This document shows, one piece after another, positions 59,580-64,000 of a stretch of DNA of 64,000 bases. A program made the translations under genes and the position numbers. Every line of letters starts with the position of its first letter. The first letter of the stretch is position 1. This DNA comes from Apostichopus japonicus (lineage: Eukaryota; Echinodermata; Holothuroidea; Aspidochirotida; Stichopodidae). The stretch spans positions 12,302,013-12,366,012 of the forward strand of contig NC_092577.1 in assembly GCF_037975245.1 (NCBI RefSeq), in the 5' to 3' direction. The notes under the pieces were generated by a model. It was given only the letters and a program-made list of their open reading frames with translations. It did no database searches and was not told the origin of the DNA.

Positions 59580-62500
59580 TCCAAAATATTTTTGTTTGCT
59601 AATAACAACCGTGAATTAGCTGTAAGATACTTCTCTGACCTTGAAAATGTCAACACTGCCCCAACCCTCCGTATGGGCTTGACACCTATTTATTGACTTT
59701 CATTACTACTTTATTGTTTACTTTTTAACCGTTCCTTATTTTTGTCACTCAATCGTCGAGTCAAGGTTTTCTCCCTCTCAACAGGGTGGAAGGCCATTCT
59801 CCCACCCCTGCCCCCTAAGCCCGTTGTGATGGCCATGCGCGAAGCAATCTTCATTTGTATAGACAAATGGCATTCCAGGCAATTCCAGTGATAAAGGTTC
59901 GTTGTTTCTTATTATGAAGGTTTCTTATTGGACAAAAGTGGTTCAAATTAGAAAAGATGTATTAGACAATATTCTCTTCAAAAGAGCTGCAAAACATACA
60001 GGAAACAAAACAAAGCCAAACAAGGGAAAGAATAAAGCAAATAGGACAGAGCAGGATGCAATATGCTAGATTTGTTGTCTCATCATGTTTCTCACACTTT
60101 AAATATGTCATTCTTGTAGAGAAAAGTTTGTTTAAAGAAAGTTAATATAGTAAAAATCAAAACATGAAATTGGATGATAGTCATGCACAAACACAATATT
60201 CTGAATCTACAGTATATCAGACTGGGCAAAGAGTGAAAAAATGATTATACATGGGATCAGGGAGCCAGGAGCCGGGGGGGGGGGGCACTGTCTGTACATA
60301 CTATTTTTAAAATGGCATCCCATATCTTTTTATAGCAAGGTTAACAATAAACAATCTCAATAAATAGTATTGATAACACTACTAACACATCATATATATT
60401 TAAGTGATATGGCCGGTGTGTATCGGTTTATAGCATAACGAGTGGTGGTTGTGGAATGAGAAAATGTCCCTCTGATTTTGTGTGCCCACACCCACTTCCT
60501 ACCCCCTGCATGGGAAAATTTAACTGGAATGATGACTCTCCCTTTGTAGCTCTGATGCAACTAAAGATAATCCATGCTTTCTAGAGCATCCTTCAAGCAG
60601 GGAGGTATTGCTTGATTAGAATGATATACTACTGTCACTCTTCTTCAAACAATACGTACTTGAAACTCTCATAATCCACATGAAGAACAACCTCTTTAGA
60701 GTTTGGTAAAGACCTCAATAAAACCATGCAGACGTTTCCCTATTAGAATCCCCCCTTGAAATGCTTTCCACAAACACCTATAAAATGCTTTAATGTGCAA
60801 CTTGATACCGTCAAAGTTAAATCTTGATTGTAAATTACAAAATAAAATAGCTGATTCTCATGTATCCAACGGGTTTTTCGTTAAGACTTACACAGAAATC
60901 CATAACAGCAAAAGTTACAACAGGAAGCAGAATATGGTCGGTTATATGTTTTACTATGAGAACTTATCTTGAACACAATTTCCAGAACCAAGAAACACGC
61001 CTTCGTATTTGTTATTTAATGAAGTAATGAGGTGATAAAGAATTTCGAGCGTCACAACCCTTCAACTTGAACTGCAAATATATGGATTTCCACCGAACGA
61101 CTGGCAGTGAAAAGTCAATGGCCTCTCATTGCTTAAACATATAGCAGCCGACGAAGTTTTCTCTCATGATATGTTAGAGTGAAGACAAGATTATTGTCGG
61201 TAACAAGTTAACTGCTAAGAAAATCGTCTAGACATGTCTTCTGTTAACTTCATACATACTCCCTCCATTGGTGGTCAGATATGAGATGTACAACCAAATC
61301 TGTGCAAAATAAAAGTTGAAAGCAATATTATGAGTAGTGAATGCCACACTGTAAGTCATATATAAAATAAATTATCATCTTGAAAGGTTATGTGTAAGCT
61401 CCACTACAAAGATAATTAACATTCACCATATTGGTTAAGTGTAGACTGTATAGTGTACAACTGAACTATGCTTTGGCATTGAGTTAATTGGATGATCTTT
61501 TATTGTGACACCTACATGTTTATGGGAATACTGGGTCCATGTTTTTAATTGGAGATTGCATGTCATTATTTTGGCGCTATATTGTACAGTTCACTACCAA
61601 ACCTGAAAAGTGTTAACCACATGAGCCAATACAACATTTGTGACATATTAATGAAATTTAATATCAGAAATTTATCAAATTAGCTTAAGCTAGGATACAA
61701 CAGAAGTTTGATGCCTTTTGGTGCTCTATTGATGTATGTGTGCATGGTATGACTGTTTAATGCCGATCAAACATTAATTGTCCTGAATCAGGATCCATGG
61801 GAGTTCAAAACACCCTCTCTATGACCCAAATGCAAAACCAAATAATGCTAGCTAACCATTATTATGGTAAAATGTACTATTATACATCATTTTGCGTCAC
61901 GAGACCTAAACATTGCCCTATTTTGCCAAAAAGAGGGTCCCTCTCCCAGGTTTCAGGAAATATCCCCCCACCACACTCACAAACACATTTAGCAATTTTC
62001 CACAACGGACCTAACAGAGAAATGTTACCAAAACTCAGTTGATACATTATCTCTCTTATCTTGTCGAAGTTCCTGTCAAAACAGCCAATTAGTAATAAGT
62101 TCACACTTTCTAAACAGAAAAGTTCCCTATGGTTACAATATCAAACTGTCCAACACCTTTTTGAAAAACAACACACAAAAGGTGGTGTCTAGCTGTGGAA
62201 TGTGGTCTTAATTATTTACTCATCATTTGTTTGAACAAATAAACTGTGTCTGCTGCAGTGAAACATGTCCAGCCAAAATCACTTTTTGGGGATGTAAATT
62301 AAATGACGACAATTGTCAGGCTATATGCTACTTAACAACCAGAGGTGGAACCTTTGCAAGTAAATATAGGAACAAAAACTACTTACATATAAACTTGTTA
62401 ATGGGGACTTAACCTGCAAAGATTTACAGTACACTTTCTCGGTTCTCACCTACCTTTGTGACCTTTCTGTATGCTTAATACCTATTTGGAAATGAGTTAT

Positions 62501-62620
62501 ACTCAAACACAGCATTCTGCCATGCACTACAAGTTATTTTGCATGGTACAAATAACAGATATGATGCCATTCATATTGGAACTAGTTCCTAACTACAGAA
62601 AATTGTTCACTTTTTAAGAC
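59580..62620. other. Intergenic or intronic stretch without a supported gene
   Basis: Contains a G run near 60275-60287. I looked on the - strand for the remaining integrase motifs (a second Asp and a Glu) and did not find them. Frames at 61797-62104 overlap on both strands over a phrase that looks repetitive (CCAAAAAGAGGGTCCCTCTC). Confidence 0.4.
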
Positions 62621-62628
62621 ATGCTTAC

Positions 62629-62792
62629 CTCATCATCACATCAGTAATGAAATAAGAAGTTGATGCTGCAGTCTTGTCAGGCACTGCCTTAGTCTCAGGC
62701 CACTTTGAATAGAAGTCAGACAGTGTTATCATATACAGTCGATTGGCAGCTGTCACTGGTAGAGGAGGACCAATAAGATCAACACCAACCAG
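62629..62792 (-). pseudogene. Integrase catalytic-core fragment (gypsy/Ginger-like)
   Basis: Read on the - strand, about 54 codons contain VGVDLIGPPLP and TLSDFYSKWPETKAVPDKTA. These are the signature of the first catalytic Asp region of retroviral-type integrases in Ty3/gypsy elements, Ginger transposons and genes derived from them. A stop codon lies directly upstream in frame. The fragment ends ATGAG|GTAAGC, a good splice donor. The second Asp and the catalytic Glu are absent from the visible sequence. It is either an exon of an intron-bearing integrase-derived gene running off the model, or a broken copy. Confidence 0.6.
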
Positions 62793-62799
62793 TTAAGAA

Positions 62800-63480
62800 A
62801 GAAGACAGCATTTAGGTGCTAATTTAATTTTTTTTACAAGTTGCAGGCTTTGCCTTGACTGTTGTTCTATTCCATTGCTTCATGCTGTACACAGATCTAG
62901 ATAAAAACAGTGGGATATCTGATCGAAACAGGGTGTTGGTGGATTTAGGCCAATTATTTTTACCTTGCAAATATGAAAATGTAACTTACACCATACTGTA
63001 CCATATATTTACAATCGCTTCAACCACTAAACCAGTAAAATGATACGCCACTTTTTGCAACTTACAATTACATGCCTATATTGATGGTTGCTCTGCAGTT
63101 AGGCCAGAGTGTGGCTTAAAGGTTTGCTGTATAGGCCCTAAATATGCCAAATTTTCACTTTGGACAAAATTCTGTAAGTATGTTTATATCCCTGAAGGAA
63201 ATTTACCTCACTGGGACATTCAATCATCTCGTGTCATCATTTAGAATGTCTGAGCACAATATCAAGGGTTATTACCCCCAGAAAAGTACTTTTTGAAAAC
63301 TTCTAGCAACTAAAGTGGCCAAATTTTAGGGCCAATACAGACTACCGTTAAACTTGTAAATGTTTAATTTGTCCAGAAAGTGTGACATTAACTAAACTAA
63401 ACCTTCACTGCATACTGCGGACATCCTGTGCAATTAAAACAGATTGAATATTTACCTGTTTCCATAATCCAGTTACAGGA
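62800..63480. other. Stretch between the two integrase fragments
   Basis: AT-rich with no further integrase motif on either strand. It may be an intron or decayed element DNA. Confidence 0.4.
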
Positions 63481-63483
63481 ATG

Positions 63484-63660
63484 CTATGGAGACTTGTTCG
63501 TAGGTCTACATGACAATGACGCTTTGACATCCTGTTGAACATAACTTGTTACATCAACGTTGATAGTTTTCCAATAGAACCTAGACAATAGACATAGTCT
63601 GTTGTCTGGTTTATCTATGCAAAGATGAACACCTTCAAAGAGATAAGAAAATTCATGATC
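63484..63660 (-). pseudogene. Integrase zinc-binding-domain fragment, degenerate
   Basis: On the - strand the phrase RFYWKTINVDVTSYVQQ matches the end of the H2C2 zinc-binding domain that precedes the integrase core. VHLCIDK before it corresponds to the usual His-containing part. The Cys pair expected after YVQ is missing or displaced and a stop follows, so the piece is degenerate. It lies upstream of the core fragment on the same strand, in the order expected for one element. Confidence 0.5.
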
Positions 63661-63739
63661 AAAGGAGATATCATGTTTTTTTGCCCCCCCCCCTCCCAAA
63701 AAAAAACAACCCACAAACAAACAAACACACACAAATATA

Positions 63740-64000
63740 TGGGCTGCACAATTGGTAGTTCTAGCTGAAGTGCCTTAAAATTGAATTACAACTCTATATC
63801 AGTGTTTGAAATGGAATATTCCCATTATTGTACACATTGCTTGGCCACAATTGGGGTCTATAGATATTTAAGAAGTTTTCTTCTGCAGTGAGGTTTGGCA
63901 TGTAGAGAATATGCCACACCTAAAAAAGTACTATCAGGCCTTCAATATCTGTTCTTACCAACCAAAATTAATGAACGTGAATTTATTATGTACAGTATTA
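63740..64000. other. Window end, nothing recognised
   Basis: AT-rich, no frame of note. A C run near 63684-63692 and (CAAA)n lie just before it. Confidence 0.5.

Noticed and set aside
61797-62104. Overlapping frames of 81 and 74 codons on opposite strands
   Set aside because: The phrase looks repetitive, both strands are open, and no splice sites or domains support either.

Overview
The window reads as AT-rich, intron-rich nuclear DNA of an animal, most likely a marine invertebrate. The signs are GT-AG introns, tRNA-derived SINEs, foldback elements, a TG...CA LTR, very many (AT)n tracts and minisatellites, and almost no long open frames. An echinoderm such as a sea cucumber would fit the neuropeptide-like gene and the SINE types, but this is a guess. 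Most of the DNA is intergenic or intronic. Two spliced genes can be built from splice sites and reading phase, and one decayed integrase can be recognised.

Left part (1-23.4 kb): no gene that I can support. It holds simple repeats (a CATCA-type array at 1.7-2.3 kb), SINEs (4.9, 10.2 and 22.6 kb), a 169-bp near-perfect palindrome (13.1 kb), an AT-looped inverted repeat (14.7 kb) and one copy of a palindromic MITE (16.6 kb).

Middle (23.4-34.8 kb, + strand): a four-exon secreted-peptide gene. A perfect CRE octamer lies about 25 bp before a TATA box, followed by a 5'UTR exon, a signal-peptide exon, an exon with KR ... GRRRR processing sites, and a 3'UTR exon with AATAAA. The predicted precursor is 109 aa and would release one amidated peptide of about 25 residues. 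I cannot place its family.

34.8-51 kb: repeats again, including a MITE with a probable 9-bp target duplication (38.0 kb), a solo LTR nested in a SINE tail (45.6 kb), a long (AAT)n tract (47.3 kb) and a CpG-rich array of CCGTAACACGG-like words (50 kb).

51.4-57.4 kb (- strand): a multi-pass membrane protein gene with a 5'UTR exon and six coding exons. All five coding introns fall in phase 0, giving 302 aa with a Pro/Ala-rich tail. The tail is encoded by a GGGGCC hexanucleotide repeat. Two large minisatellites fill introns 5 and 4, and inverted copies of one dispersed repeat lie on either side of the gene.

Right end (58-64 kb): a palindromic GGACA/TGTCC element and, on the - strand, a degenerate integrase split into a zinc-binding piece and a catalytic-core piece. 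The core piece ends at a good splice donor.

The two genes show no sign of working together. Gene models rest on reading splice signals by eye, and no homology search was possible.
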